Source: Mesorhizobium alhagi CCNWXJ12-2
GTDB taxonomy: Bacteria; Pseudomonadota; Alphaproteobacteria; Rhizobiales; Rhizobiaceae
Assembly: GCF_000236565.1 (NCBI RefSeq)
Contig: NZ_AHAM01000184.1
Span: 35,625 to 99,624, forward strand
Length of the DNA: 64,000 nt
Reading direction: 5' to 3'
This document shows, one piece after another, positions 19,549 through 29,366 of this stretch (positions are counted from its first letter, which is position 1; every line of letters starts with the position of its first letter). Position numbers and translations under genes: made by a program. Below the pieces are notes generated by a model. That model searched no databases and was not told the origin of the DNA. It saw only the letters and a program-made list of their open reading frames with translations.

Positions 19549-20007
19549 ATGCCGAAATTCGAAACAACGAGACGGGTGGACCATACTCCGGACGAGATGT
19601 TCGCGCTGGTTGCCGACGTGGAAAAATATCCGGAGTTCCTGCCGCTTTGCGAAGCGCTCACGGTCCGCTCGCGCCGGGAGCGCGACGGCCGCACCATGCT
19701 GCTCGCCGACATGACGGTGGGCTACAAGGCGATCCGCGAGACTTTCACCAGCCAGGTGCATCTGAAGCCGGACGAGAACGTCATCGAGGTGAAATATGTC
19801 GACGGGCCGTTCCGCTACCTCACCAATATCTGGCGCTTCGAGCCGGCCGGCAGCGGCCACTCCAACGTCGTGTTCTCGATAGACTACGAGTTCAAGAGCC
19901 GGATTTTAGGCGCAATGATGGGCGCGATGTTCGACCGCGCGTTCCACGCGTTCTCCGAAGCCTTCGAAAAGCGCGCCGACGCCATCTATGGCGAACAGGT
20001 AATTTAG
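19549..20007 (+). CDS. Coq10/RatA-like START-domain protein, 152 aa
   Basis: Starts MPKFETTRRVDHTPDEMFALVADVEKYPEFLPLCEAL, the signature of the Coq10/RatA polyketide-cyclase (START) group. The rest fits one domain (LTNIWRFEPAGSGHSNVVFSIDYEFKSRILGAMMGAMFD). In mitochondria and alphaproteobacteria this group binds ubiquinone and supports respiration; the E. coli RatA toxin label is less likely here. It follows lipA by 11 bp and converges with cinA across 5 bp. Confidence 0.9.
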   Translation: MPKFETTRRVDHTPDEMFALVADVEKYPEFLPLCEALTVRSRRERDGRTMLLADMTVGYKAIRETFTSQVHLKPDENVIEVKYVDGPFRYLTNIWRFEPAGSGHSNVVFSIDYEFKSRILGAMMGAMFDRAFHAFSEAFEKRADAIYGEQVI

Positions 20008-20012
20008 CCCAG

Positions 20013-20501
20013 CTAAGCTTGCAAAGCCTTCAGCGCCATCTCGAGAGCCGTCCGTACGGATTCGCGGCGGATGAAATCGCGGCCGCGATTTTCGAAGGTG
20101 CGCTGCTCGGCGATCGGCTGAGAACCCTGCCGGGCAAGGCCGAACCAGACCAGGCCGACGGGCTTTTCCGCCGAACCGCCGTCGGGGCCGGCGATGCCGG
20201 TGACCGAAAGCGCCAGGCCCGCATGGGAACGGGCGAGGGCGCCGGCGGCCATTTCGAGGGCGGTCTTGGCAGACACCGCGCCATGCGCGTCGAGCGTGGC
20301 GGCCGAGACGCCGAGCATCTCCATCTTCGCCGCATTGGAATAGGTGACGAAGCCGCGGTCGACCACGGCCGAGGATCCGGCGATATCGGTGAGCGCGGCG
20401 ACGATCATGCCGCCGGTGCAGCTTTCGGCAGTGGCGAGCATGATGCCCCGCTGCGTGCAGGCCTCGAGCACGGCGCGGGCGAGGGGCTCCGTGTCGCTCA
20501 T
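20013..20501 (-). CDS. CinA C-terminal domain protein, nicotinamide-nucleotide amidase, 162 aa
   Basis: Start ATG 20501 overlaps the ispDF stop by 4 bp. The signature [21 protein letters not shown] is the PncC/CinA-C active-site region, followed by [14 protein letters not shown] and [22 protein letters not shown]. It deamidates nicotinamide mononucleotide to nicotinate mononucleotide in NAD recycling. It is the stand-alone form without the CinA N-terminal domain. Translational coupling to ispDF is common in rhizobia. Confidence 0.93.
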   Translation of the reverse strand: MSDTEPLARAVLEACTQRGIMLATAESCTGGMIVAALTDIAGSSAVVDRGFVTYSNAAKMEMLGVSAATLDAHGAVSAKTALEMAAGALARSHAGLALSVTGIAGPDGGSAEKPVGLVWFGLARQGSQPIAEQRTFENRGRDFIRRESVRTALEMALKALQA

Positions 20502-21739
20502 TCCGGCAATTCCCCGGGATAGACGACGGTTGCCGTCGCGATCGCCGCGATGCCTTCCTCGCGGCCGATGAAGCCGAGCTTTTCGTTGGTGGTCGCCTTC
20601 ACCGAAATGCGCGACCGGTCGATGCCGAGCATATTTACCAGCGCCTCGGTCATGGCGTCGCGATGCGGTCCGATGCGCGGCGCCTCGCAGATCAGCGTGA
20701 TGTCGGCATTGGCGATGCGTCCACCCTTGGCGCGCACGATCGTTGCCGCGTGCTCGACGAAGATACGCGAGGCCGCACCCTTCCATTGCGGATCGGAGGG
20801 CGGAAAATGCGTGCCGATGTCACCGGCGCCGCAGGTGGCCAGAAGCGCGTCGGTCAGCGCATGCAGGCCGACATCGGCGTCGGAATGTCCGGAAAGCTTT
20901 TGGTGATGCGGAATGGCGACCCCGCACAGCATCACGCTATTTCCAGGCTCGAAGGAATGCACGTCATAGCCATTGCCGGTGCGGACGTCGGGAAAGGCGC
21001 TTCTGGATTCGGTGAGGCGCTGATCGGCCATGGCAATGTCCCTGGCCCAGGTGAGCTTCAGATTGTCGGGGGAGCCGGGAACGATGCGCACCGGAATGCC
21101 GGCCGATTCTGCGATCGCCGCATCATCGGTGAAATCGGCGACGCCCGCCTCGAACGCCTTCTGGTGCGCCGCGAAGATAGGGCCGAAGGGGAAGCCTTGC
21201 GGCGTCTGCGCAGCGTGGAGGCCGGCGCGCGGCACGGTTTCGGACACCGTGCCGTCGGGCGCTTCCTTCTTCAGCGTGTCCGAGACCGGCAAAGCCGGCA
21301 CCGCTCCGTGCTCGGCGTCGATGGCCAGGATGATGCGGTCGATGGTCTCGGTGTCGACGAAGGGCCGCGCGCCGTCATGGATCAGCACCGCGCCGGGCGA
21401 TTTTTCCTGCAGGGCGAGCAGGCCAAGGCGCGTCGAATCCTGCCGCGTGGCGCCGCCATGCACCACCATGACCCGTTCGCCGGCTTCGCCGGCGGCGGCG
21501 CGAAACAATGCCTCGTCGTCGGCATGGACCGCCACCACGATCGGGCCGATGTCCGGATGCGTGAGAAATGCGTCGAGCGTGCGCGCGATGACGGTGCGCC
21601 CGCCGATGCTCCGGTACTGCTTGGGACCGTCGGACTGGCCGGCACGCTCGCCCCGGCCCGCCGCCACGATGACCACGGCGACGGGGCCGTCAATGTGCTC
21701 GGCCGGGCTGTCGGAACTCTTCTCCATGACGAGACGCAT
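20498..21739 (-). CDS. ispDF: Bifunctional IspD/IspF isoprenoid biosynthesis enzyme, 413 aa
   Basis: Two steps of the MEP pathway in one chain. IspD part (about 18-240): [13 protein letters not shown] nucleotide-binding loop, [25 protein letters not shown]. IspF part (about 250-413): [14 protein letters not shown] and [19 protein letters not shown] with the zinc ligands Asp, His, His, and ending [18 protein letters not shown]1 at 21739 or M5 at 21727 could be the start. The fusion is typical of alphaproteobacteria. Diverges from dusB. Confidence 0.96.
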   Translation of the reverse strand: MRLVMEKSSDSPAEHIDGPVAVVIVAAGRGERAGQSDGPKQYRSIGGRTVIARTLDAFLTHPDIGPIVVAVHADDEALFRAAAGEAGERVMVVHGGATRQDSTRLGLLALQEKSPGAVLIHDGARPFVDTETIDRIILAIDAEHGAVPALPVSDTLKKEAPDGTVSETVPRAGLHAAQTPQGFPFGPIFAAHQKAFEAGVADFTDDAAIAESAGIPVRIVPGSPDNLKLTWARDIAMADQRLTESRSAFPDVRTGNGYDVHSFEPGNSVMLCGVAIPHHQKLSGHSDADVGLHALTDALLATCGAGDIGTHFPPSDPQWKGAASRIFVEHAATIVRAKGGRIANADITLICEAPRIGPHRDAMTEALVNMLGIDRSRISVKATTNEKLGFIGREEGIAAIATATVVYPGELPE

Positions 21740-21867
21740 AGTCGCAGGCTGTCGCGATGACCAGCAATTTCCCGGTTCTGCGACGATTTCGGCGCATGGG
21801 GCGGTTGCGCGCGACGTTCAAAATGTCTAGGGATTAAGCAGCGTGAAAAGGTGCTTCGTTTTTGTGC

Positions 21868-22896
21868 ATGCCTGAGGTGAGCAATCTGGCCAGGCCGCTT
21901 GAGATCGGCGGCGCGACCATCCGCAACCGGGTGTTCCTGGCGCCGATGTCGGGCATCACCGACGAAGCGTTCCGCACGCGTGCTTATGCGCATGGCGCCG
22001 GGCTGGTGGTCTCGGAAATGGTCGCCAGCGGAGAACTGGCCAAGGGCCATGCCGCATCCGCGCGGCGGGCACGCCACTCCGGCCTGCCCGTGCACATGGT
22101 CCAGCTTGCCGGGCGCGAAGCCGCGCATATGGCGGAAGGGGCGAGGATCGCGGCAGGCGAGGGCGCCGACATCATCGACATCAATATGGGCTGCCCGGCC
22201 AAGAAGGTGACGGGCGGCTATGCCGGATCGGCGCTGATGCGCGATCTCGACCACGCGCTGGCGCTGATAGAGGCGGTGATCGGTGCGGTCGAAGTACCAG
22301 TGACGGTCAAGATGCGGCTCGGCTGGGACGAAAGCGCGCTCAACGCGCCGCTTTTGGCGCGCCGCGCAGAGCAGGCGGGCGTGAAAATGGTGACGGTGCA
22401 TGGCCGCACGCGCTGCCAGTTCTATCAGGGCAAGGCCGACTGGCGGGCGATAGCGCGCGTCAAGGAAGCGGTTTCGATACCCGTCGTCGCCAATGGCGAT
22501 GTCGGTTCGCCGGCCGACGCACAGGAAATCCTGAGCCTCTCGGGCGCGGATGCGGTGATGGTCGGCCGCGCAAGCTATGGTGCGCCGTGGATGGCGGGCT
22601 CGATCGCGCACCGCGCTGCAGATTCGGATGCGCCGGGCGTGCCGCTGACGGGCGGCGACGTCGCCGGCTATGCCGTCGCGCATTATGAGGACATGCTGGC
22701 GCTGTACGGCGTCGAGAGCGGGCTGCGCCAGGCGCGAAAGCATTTGGGCTGGTATCTCGATCGTCATGCCGACGACGCGCCGGCGGAGCTCCGCCGGACC
22801 ATTCTATCCTCTTTCGAGCCGGCGCAGGTAATCGCCGCGCTGCGGCAAGCCCTTACAACGCCGTGGCAAACCGAAGCCGCAAGGAGCGCCGCATGA
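21868..22896 (+). CDS. dusB: tRNA-dihydrouridine synthase, DusB type, 342 aa
   Basis: FMN enzyme reducing uridines in the tRNA D-loop. FMN-binding [13 protein letters not shown], the active-site cysteine in [21 protein letters not shown], the [10 protein letters not shown] strand, [11 protein letters not shown] and VANGDVGSP. Start at ATG 21868; TTG 21862 is in frame but less likely. Directly upstream of ntrB with an ATGA overlap, the same dus-ntrBC operon known from enterics, rhizobia and Rhodobacter. Confidence 0.95.
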   Translation: MPEVSNLARPLEIGGATIRNRVFLAPMSGITDEAFRTRAYAHGAGLVVSEMVASGELAKGHAASARRARHSGLPVHMVQLAGREAAHMAEGARIAAGEGADIIDINMGCPAKKVTGGYAGSALMRDLDHALALIEAVIGAVEVPVTVKMRLGWDESALNAPLLARRAEQAGVKMVTVHGRTRCQFYQGKADWRAIARVKEAVSIPVVANGDVGSPADAQEILSLSGADAVMVGRASYGAPWMAGSIAHRAADSDAPGVPLTGGDVAGYAVAHYEDMLALYGVESGLRQARKHLGWYLDRHADDAPAELRRTILSSFEPAQVIAALRQALTTPWQTEAARSAA

Positions 22897-24026
22897 ACCT
22901 GCCAGCAGCCTCGGTCGTGGACGAGCCTTCGGCGGCCGAGATCGTGCTGAACACGATCCGCCGTCCGGTCATCATGATCAATGCCGACGGCCTGATCAGC
23001 TATGCCAATGCCGACGCCGAGGATTTTTTCCGGTCGAGTGCGGCCGTGCTTGCACGCAACACGCTGGCGCGCTTCGTACCATTCGGCAGCCCGATCCTGG
23101 CCCTGGTCGAGCAGGTCCGTGAGCGCGGGGCGCCGGTCAACGAGTACCGCGTCGACATCTCCTCGCCCCGTCTCGGCGTCGAAAGGATCGTCGATCTCTA
23201 CGTTGCGCCGGTTCCCGAACTGCCCGGCTCGGTCGTGGTGATGTTCCAGGAACGCTCGATGGCCGACAAGATCGACCGCCAGATGACGCATCGCGGCGCG
23301 GCGCGTTCCGTGACCGGGCTGGCGGCCATGCTGGCGCACGAGATCAAGAACCCGCTGTCGGGCATTCGCGGCGCGGCCCAGCTTCTGGAGACGGTGGTTC
23401 CGGACGAGGATCGCGCCTTGACGCGGCTGATCACCGACGAGACCGACCGCATCGTCTCGCTGGTCGACCGCATGGAAGTGTTTTCCGACGAACGGCCAAT
23501 CGATCGCTATCCCGTCAACATCCATGTGGTGCTGGATCATGTGAAGGCGATCGCGAAGAACGGTTTTGCAAGCCGGATCAAGATTTTCGAGGATTATGAT
23601 CCATCATTGCCTTCGGTGTTCGCGAACCGGGATCAACTCGTACAGATATTCCTGAACCTGGTGAAGAACGCAGCCGAGGCGGCCGGGAACCAGCCGACCA
23701 GCGAGATCTCGCTGTCGACGGCGTTCCGGCCCGGCATCCGCGTCTCGGCTCCGGGTTCGCAGGACCGGGTCTCGCTGCCGCTCGAATTTTGCGTGCACGA
23801 CAACGGGCCGGGCGTTCCGGAAGACATACTGCCGATCCTGTTCGATCCGTTCATCACCACAAAGCCGAACGGCTCCGGCCTCGGCCTGGCCCTGGTGGCA
23901 AAGATCGTCGGCGAGCATGGCGGCATCATCGAATGCGATTCCACGTCGCGCGGCACGACTTTTCGCATCCTGATGCCGGCATGGAAGGAAATGCCCGTTT
24001 CGCATGACGGCGAGGGAGCCCAGTGA
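22893..24026 (+). CDS. ntrB: Nitrogen regulation histidine kinase NtrB, 377 aa
   Basis: ATG 22893 has AAGGAG 7 bp before it and overlaps the dusB stop. PAS domain (about 15-110, [22 protein letters not shown]), then HisKA with the phospho-accepting histidine in [21 protein letters not shown], then the ATPase domain with N-box [14 protein letters not shown]1 HDNGPGVP and G2 GSGLGLALV. It phosphorylates or dephosphorylates NtrC under control of PII proteins. Soluble, no membrane segments. Confidence 0.96.
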   Translation: MNLPAASVVDEPSAAEIVLNTIRRPVIMINADGLISYANADAEDFFRSSAAVLARNTLARFVPFGSPILALVEQVRERGAPVNEYRVDISSPRLGVERIVDLYVAPVPELPGSVVVMFQERSMADKIDRQMTHRGAARSVTGLAAMLAHEIKNPLSGIRGAAQLLETVVPDEDRALTRLITDETDRIVSLVDRMEVFSDERPIDRYPVNIHVVLDHVKAIAKNGFASRIKIFEDYDPSLPSVFANRDQLVQIFLNLVKNAAEAAGNQPTSEISLSTAFRPGIRVSAPGSQDRVSLPLEFCVHDNGPGVPEDILPILFDPFITTKPNGSGLGLALVAKIVGEHGGIIECDSTSRGTTFRILMPAWKEMPVSHDGEGAQ

Positions 24027-25480
24027 TGGTCAAAGGCAATATTCTGGTCGCCGACGACGACGCCGCCATTCGCACGGTGCTGAACCAGGCGCTGTCGCGG
24101 GTCGGCCATGAGGTGCGCGTGACCTCGAATGCGGCGACGCTCTGGCGCTGGGTGGCGGCAGGCGAGGGCGACCTGGTCATCACCGATGTGGTGATGCCCG
24201 ACGAGAACGCGTTCGACATGCTGCCGCGCATCAAGAAGGCCAGGCCCGAACTGCCGGTCGTGGTGATGAGCGCGCAGAACACGTTCATGACGGCGATACG
24301 CGCCTCGGAGACGGGCGCCTACGAATATCTGCCGAAGCCGTTCGACCTGAACGAACTGCTGAATATCGTCAACCGCGCGCTGTCCGAACCGCGGCGGCCC
24401 AAAGGCGACGCCCAGCCGGACGAGCAGCCCGAATCGATGCCGCTGGTCGGGCGGTCGGCGGCCATGCAGGACATCTACCGCATGCTCGCCCGCATGATGC
24501 AGACCGACCTGACGGTGATGATCACGGGCGAATCCGGCACCGGCAAGGAACTCGTGGCGCGGGCGCTCCACGAATACGGCCGGAGGCGCAACGGCCCGTT
24601 CGTGGCGATCAACATGGCGGCAATTCCGCGCGACCTGATCGAATCGGAGTTGTTCGGACACGAGAAGGGCGCTTTCACCGGCGCGCAGAACCGCTCCACC
24701 GGCCGCTTCGAGCAGGCCGAAGGCGGCACGCTGTTCCTGGATGAGATCGGCGACATGCCGATGGAGGCGCAGACGAGATTGCTGCGGGTTCTGCAGCAGG
24801 GCGAATACACCACGGTCGGCGGCCGCACCCCGATCAAGACCGATGTGCGCATCGTCGCGGCCACCAACAAGGATTTGCGGACGCTCATCAACCAAGGGCT
24901 TTTCCGCGAGGATTTGTTCTATCGAATCAATGTGGTGCCGCTGCGGCTTCCAGCACTTCGCGAGCGTTCGGAGGATATTCCGGACCTTGTCCGGCATTTC
25001 TTCAAGCAGGGCGAGAGCGAGGGTCTGCAGACGAAGCGGATTTCGAGCGGCGGCATCGAGCTGATGAAGCGCTATCCCTGGCCGGGCAATGTGCGCGAAC
25101 TGGAAAATCTGGTCCGGCGGCTCGCCGCGCTCTACGCCCAGGATGAGATTTCGGCCGAGATCATCGAGATCGAGCTCAAGACCGGCGTGCAGCCGGTCGT
25201 GCCGGGCGGCAGCCTCATCCCCGACGATCTGTCGATCGGGCAGGCGGTAGAGCATTATCTGCAGCGCTATTTCTCGGCCTTCGGCGGCGATCTGCCGCCG
25301 GCCGGACTCTACCAGCGCATCCTCTCCGAGGTCGAGTTCCCGCTGGTGCTCGCCTCGATGACGGCGACGCGCGGCAACCAGATCAAGGCGGCCGAACTGC
25401 TCGGCCTCAACCGCAACACGCTGCGCAAGAAGATCCGCGAACTCGGCGTCAACGTCTACCGGGCATCGAAACAGGCCTGA
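24026..25480 (+). CDS. ntrC: Nitrogen regulator NtrC, sigma-54 activator, 484 aa
   Basis: ATG 24026 shares one base with the ntrB stop (TGATG). Receiver domain (1-125) with [12 protein letters not shown], acceptor Asp in [15 protein letters not shown], and KPFD lysine. AAA+ domain with GESGTGKE, the sigma-54 contact loop in [14 protein letters not shown] and [14 protein letters not shown]-terminal Fis-type helix-turn-helix ([21 protein letters not shown]). Activates nitrogen-scavenging genes. Contrast with NtrX below, which lacks the contact loop. Confidence 0.97.
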   Translation: MVKGNILVADDDAAIRTVLNQALSRVGHEVRVTSNAATLWRWVAAGEGDLVITDVVMPDENAFDMLPRIKKARPELPVVVMSAQNTFMTAIRASETGAYEYLPKPFDLNELLNIVNRALSEPRRPKGDAQPDEQPESMPLVGRSAAMQDIYRMLARMMQTDLTVMITGESGTGKELVARALHEYGRRRNGPFVAINMAAIPRDLIESELFGHEKGAFTGAQNRSTGRFEQAEGGTLFLDEIGDMPMEAQTRLLRVLQQGEYTTVGGRTPIKTDVRIVAATNKDLRTLINQGLFREDLFYRINVVPLRLPALRERSEDIPDLVRHFFKQGESEGLQTKRISSGGIELMKRYPWPGNVRELENLVRRLAALYAQDEISAEIIEIELKTGVQPVVPGGSLIPDDLSIGQAVEHYLQRYFSAFGGDLPPAGLYQRILSEVEFPLVLASMTATRGNQIKAAELLGLNRNTLRKKIRELGVNVYRASKQA

Positions 25481-25542
25481 GCCGGGACCGTCCCGGTGGA
25501 TGCCAATGACTCCAATTTATTTAGCCGAATGAACTTGTTCAA

Positions 25543-25573
25543 AAGGTCCGCAACCTCACGCCACGCGGACCTT
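25543..25573. other. Strong stem-loop in the ntrC-ntrY gap
   Basis: Perfect 9-bp arms AAGGTCCGC / GCGGACCTT around 13 bases. Read on the minus strand it is followed by TTTT, which would make a terminator there, yet no minus-strand gene ends nearby. A weaker CCGGGA-CCG-TCCCGG hairpin lies at 25482-25496, directly after the ntrC stop, and is the more natural ntrC terminator. Confidence 0.45.
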
Positions 25574-25692
25574 CGGCTCGGAATCATGTTCTCCGCGGCA
25601 TAACGTCAAACATTTCCGTTCACGGCCATTTTGTTGCATAATCGCCACAATGCGTTGCATACATCCAACGCAAACGAGGCTCCACAGCAGAC

Positions 25693-27981
25693 ATGGCGAT
25701 TCCGGCATCACCTGCAACCACACGGCTTTTCTCGCAAGCCGGCTCACTCGACGGTCGCCGTCTGCTGGCGCTGCCGGGCATCGTGGCTGTCGTGGGTTCG
25801 CTTGCCACGGCTGCGATCTCGTTCGCGATCCTGGTCGGCGCGACGCCGATCGAGCCCGACGATGCCACCACGCTGGCGCTGATCATCGGCATCAACGCCG
25901 CTTTCATTCTTTTTCTGATCGCGCTGATCGGCCGCGAAGTGCACCGCGTGCTGGCGGCGCGCCGGCGCGGCAAGGCGGCGTCGCGGCTGCATGTGCGCAT
26001 CGTCGCAATGTTCTCGCTTGTGGCGGCGCTGCCGGCCATTCTGGTCGCTGTGATCGCGTCGATCACGCTCGATATCGGGCTCGACCGCTGGTTCGAGATC
26101 CGCACCAAGACGATCGTAAATTCGTCGCTGTCGATCGCCGAAGCCTACGTGCAGGAGAACGCCCGCAACCTGCAAGGGACGACGCTGTCCATGGCCTACG
26201 ACCTGGACAATGCCCGCACCCTCTACAACCTAGACCGCACCGGCTTTCGCAATTTCATGAGCCAGCAGGCGGTCGGCCGGGCGCTGGCGCATGCGGCGCT
26301 CATCCGTGACGATGGCTCGTTCATCATGAGCGCGGAGACAGCGGCCGACTTCACCATGCCGGAGACGCCGGCGGGCGCGGTGCAGGATGCCCAGAACGGG
26401 CAGGTAGTGCTGATCGAGCCGCGCACCCGCAACATCGTCGGCGCGGTCGTAAAGCTGCGGGAAATACCGGACGTCTACCTCTACACGATCCGGCTGGTCG
26501 ACCCGGAGGTGATCCGGGCCCGCCAGATCGTCACGGCCAATACCGACGCCTATCGCGGGCTGGAAGCCAACCGCACCACCACTCAAGTGGCCTTCGCGCT
26601 GCTTTATCTCGGGCTGACGCTGGTCATCGTGCTGTCGGCTATATGGACCGGTATTGCGGTCGCCGACCGGCTGGTCAGGCCTATCCGCCAACTCATTGGC
26701 GCGGCCGATGAGGTCGCGACCGGCAATCTCGACGTTGCAGTGCCGGTCCGGCCTTCGGACGGCGACGTCGCCTCGCTCGGTGACACCTTCAACAAGATGC
26801 TGCTGCAACTGAAATCACAGCGCAACGAGATCCTCGCCGCCAAGGACCTAGTCGACGAGCGCCGACGCTTTTCCGAGGCGGTGCTTGCCGGCGTCACCGC
26901 CGGCGTTATCGGCGTCGATCCCTACGGCATCGTCACCATCGTCAACCGCTCGGCCGAAACCATGCTGGCGCTTTCGGGGAAAACCTCGGTCGGCCAGAAC
27001 CTGTCGACGCTACTGCCGCAGGTCGGGCGCGTCTTCGAGATCGGGCGCAAATCGGGCAGGCCCGTCCACCGCGAGCAGGTTACCTTCTATCGCGCCGGCG
27101 CCGAGCGGACTTTCAACGTCCAGGTTACGGTCGAGGCCGGCGAGACCGCCGACGACGAAAAATCCTATGTGGTGACGATCGACGACATCACTGATCTGGT
27201 GCAGGCGCAGCGCACCTCCGCCTGGGCGGATGTGGCGCGGCGCATCGCCCACGAGATCAAGAACCCGCTGACCCCGATCCAGCTTTCGGCCGAGCGCATC
27301 AAGCGCCGCTACGGCAAGGTCATTACCGAGGACCGCGAGGTTTTCGATCAGTGCACCGACACGATCATTCGCCAGGTGGGCGATATCGGCCGCATGGTCG
27401 ACGAGTTCTCGGCCTTTGCCCGCATGCCAAAGCCTGAAATGACGATCATGGACCTGCGCGAACCTTTGCGAGAGGCGTCGTTCCTCATCGAGGTCAGCCG
27501 CTCCGACATCGCCTTCGAGCGCGATTTCGGCAACGAGCCGCTCAGGGGCAAGTTCGACAGCCGGCTGATGTCGCAGGCTTTCGGCAATGTCATCAAGAAT
27601 GCGGCCGAGGCGATCGAGGCAGTCGAACGCGAGAACGGGAAGGTGGGGGCGATAAGGATCAAGGCTGCTCGTGAAGGCAGGATGATCCGCGTCGATGTCA
27701 TCGACAACGGCAAGGGATTGCCGCGCGAAAATCGCCAGCGCCTGCTGGAGCCTTACATGACGACGCGCGAGAAGGGGACCGGGCTCGGCCTCGCCATCGT
27801 CAAAAAGATCGTGGAGGACCATGGCGGCCGGCTGGAACTGCACGATGCGCCGCCCGACTTCCATGATGGACGCGGCGCGATGATCACCATGCTTCTGCCC
27901 GCCGCACCTGAAAGCGCAGCGCTGTCGCCAGACGGCGGCGCAGCCGAACGAGAAACTGAAAAGGTCGATAATGGCGTCTGA
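25693..27981 (+). CDS. ntrY: Membrane histidine kinase NtrY, 762 aa
   Basis: Four predicted membrane segments: two near residues 20-45 and 50-75, one near 100-125, and one near 297-320 after a periplasmic loop. Then HAMP (RLVRPIRQLIGAADEV), PAS (VTAGVIGVDPYGIVTIVNRSAETML), HisKA with [23 protein letters not shown], and an ATPase domain with NVIKNAAEAIEAVE and GTGLGLAIVKKIVEDHGG. The NtrYX pair responds to nitrogen and redox conditions in alphaproteobacteria. A 212-bp gap after ntrC suggests its own promoter. Confidence 0.96.
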   Translation: MAIPASPATTRLFSQAGSLDGRRLLALPGIVAVVGSLATAAISFAILVGATPIEPDDATTLALIIGINAAFILFLIALIGREVHRVLAARRRGKAASRLHVRIVAMFSLVAALPAILVAVIASITLDIGLDRWFEIRTKTIVNSSLSIAEAYVQENARNLQGTTLSMAYDLDNARTLYNLDRTGFRNFMSQQAVGRALAHAALIRDDGSFIMSAETAADFTMPETPAGAVQDAQNGQVVLIEPRTRNIVGAVVKLREIPDVYLYTIRLVDPEVIRARQIVTANTDAYRGLEANRTTTQVAFALLYLGLTLVIVLSAIWTGIAVADRLVRPIRQLIGAADEVATGNLDVAVPVRPSDGDVASLGDTFNKMLLQLKSQRNEILAAKDLVDERRRFSEAVLAGVTAGVIGVDPYGIVTIVNRSAETMLALSGKTSVGQNLSTLLPQVGRVFEIGRKSGRPVHREQVTFYRAGAERTFNVQVTVEAGETADDEKSYVVTIDDITDLVQAQRTSAWADVARRIAHEIKNPLTPIQLSAERIKRRYGKVITEDREVFDQCTDTIIRQVGDIGRMVDEFSAFARMPKPEMTIMDLREPLREASFLIEVSRSDIAFERDFGNEPLRGKFDSRLMSQAFGNVIKNAAEAIEAVERENGKVGAIRIKAAREGRMIRVDVIDNGKGLPRENRQRLLEPYMTTREKGTGLGLAIVKKIVEDHGGRLELHDAPPDFHDGRGAMITMLLPAAPESAALSPDGGAAERETEKVDNGV

Positions 27982-29332
27982 TATTCTCATCGTCGACGAC
28001 GAGGAAGACATCCGCGAACTCGTCGCCGGAATCCTGAGCGACGAAGGTCACGAAACCCGTACGGCGCATGGCGCCGACAGCGCACTGGCGGCGATTGCCG
28101 ACCGCGTGCCGCGGCTGGTGTTCCTGGATATATGGCTGCAGGGATCGCGCCTCGACGGGCTGGCGCTGCTGGACGAGATCAAGACCATGCACCCGCATCT
28201 TCCGGTGGTGATGATCTCGGGCCACGGCAACATCGAAACCGCGGTTTCGGCGATCCGGCGCGGCGCCTATGATTTCATCGAGAAGCCGTTCAAGGCCGAT
28301 CGCCTGATCCTGATCGCCGAGCGCGCGCTCGAAACCTCCAAGCTCAAACGCGAGGTTTCGGACCTGAAGATGCGCAGCGGCGAGACCTACGACCTGATCG
28401 GCATGTCGTCGGCCATGACGCAATTGCGCCAGACGATCGAGCGCGTGGCGCCGACCAACAGCCGCATCATGATCATTGGCCCGTCCGGCTCGGGCAAGGA
28501 GCAGGTCGCCCGCGCCATTCATGCGCTGTCGGCGCGCAAGACCGGACCGTTCGTTTCGCTGAATGCCGCGACGATCACGCCTGAGCGCATGGAGATCGAG
28601 CTTTTCGGCACCGAATCGAACGGCGGCGAGCGCAAGGTCGGCGCGCTCGAGGAGGCGCATCGCGGCATCCTCTATCTCGACGAGGTCGCGGACATGCCGC
28701 GCGAGACCCAGAGCAAGATCCTGCGCGTGCTGGTCGACCAGCAATTCGAGCGGGTAGGGGGCACCAAGCGGGTCAAGGTCGATGTGCGCATCATTTCGTC
28801 GACAGCCCAGAATCTCGAAGCGATGATCGCCGAAGGCCGCTTCCGCGAGGACCTCTATCATCGCCTGGCGGTGGTGCCGGTCATGGTGCCGGGCCTGGCG
28901 GAGCGGCGCGAGGACATTCCCTATCTCGTCGACGGCTTTATCAAGCAGGTGGCCAGGCATGCAGGCATCAAGCCGCGCCGCATAGGCGAGGACGCCATGG
29001 CGGTGCTGCAGGCGCATAACTGGCCGGGCAATGTGCGGCAGCTGCGCAACAATATCGAGCGGCTGATGATTCTCGTGCGCGGCAACGACGTCGAGGCGCC
29101 GATAACCGCCGACCTTTTGCCCGCCGAAATCGGCGATGTCATGCCGCGCGCGCCCAACCAGTCGGACCAGCACATCATGGCGCTGCCGCTGCGCGAGGCG
29201 CGCGAAATGTTCGAGAAGGAATATCTGATCGCACAGATCAACAGGTTTGGCGGCAACATCTCGCGCACGGCCGAGTTCATTGGTATGGAACGGTCGGCAC
29301 TGCACCGCAAACTGAAATCCCTCGGAGTCTGA
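27971..29332 (+). CDS. ntrX: Response regulator NtrX, 453 aa
   Basis: Overlaps the ntrY end by 11 bp. Receiver domain: ILIVDDEEDIREL, acceptor Asp in LVFLDIWLQGSRLDG, KPF lysine. AAA+ domain with GPSGSGKEQVARAIH and GILYLDEVADMP. Where sigma-54 activators have GAFTGA, this protein reads ELFGTESNGGERKVGALEEA, so the sigma-54 contact loop is absent. C-terminal Fis-type HTH (RTAEFIGMERSALHRKLKSL). It is therefore likely to act on sigma-70-type promoters or as a repressor. Confidence 0.96.
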   Translation: MASDILIVDDEEDIRELVAGILSDEGHETRTAHGADSALAAIADRVPRLVFLDIWLQGSRLDGLALLDEIKTMHPHLPVVMISGHGNIETAVSAIRRGAYDFIEKPFKADRLILIAERALETSKLKREVSDLKMRSGETYDLIGMSSAMTQLRQTIERVAPTNSRIMIIGPSGSGKEQVARAIHALSARKTGPFVSLNAATITPERMEIELFGTESNGGERKVGALEEAHRGILYLDEVADMPRETQSKILRVLVDQQFERVGGTKRVKVDVRIISSTAQNLEAMIAEGRFREDLYHRLAVVPVMVPGLAERREDIPYLVDGFIKQVARHAGIKPRRIGEDAMAVLQAHNWPGNVRQLRNNIERLMILVRGNDVEAPITADLLPAEIGDVMPRAPNQSDQHIMALPLREAREMFEKEYLIAQINRFGGNISRTAEFIGMERSALHRKLKSLGV

Positions 29333-29366
29333 CCGTGTCCCATTCCAGCATTTGGCCGAGCCTTAG

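Noticed and set aside
23633..25255. 540-codon minus-strand frame opposite ntrB and ntrC
   Set aside because: Shadow of ntrBC with the same low-information composition. The plus-strand motifs are unmistakable.
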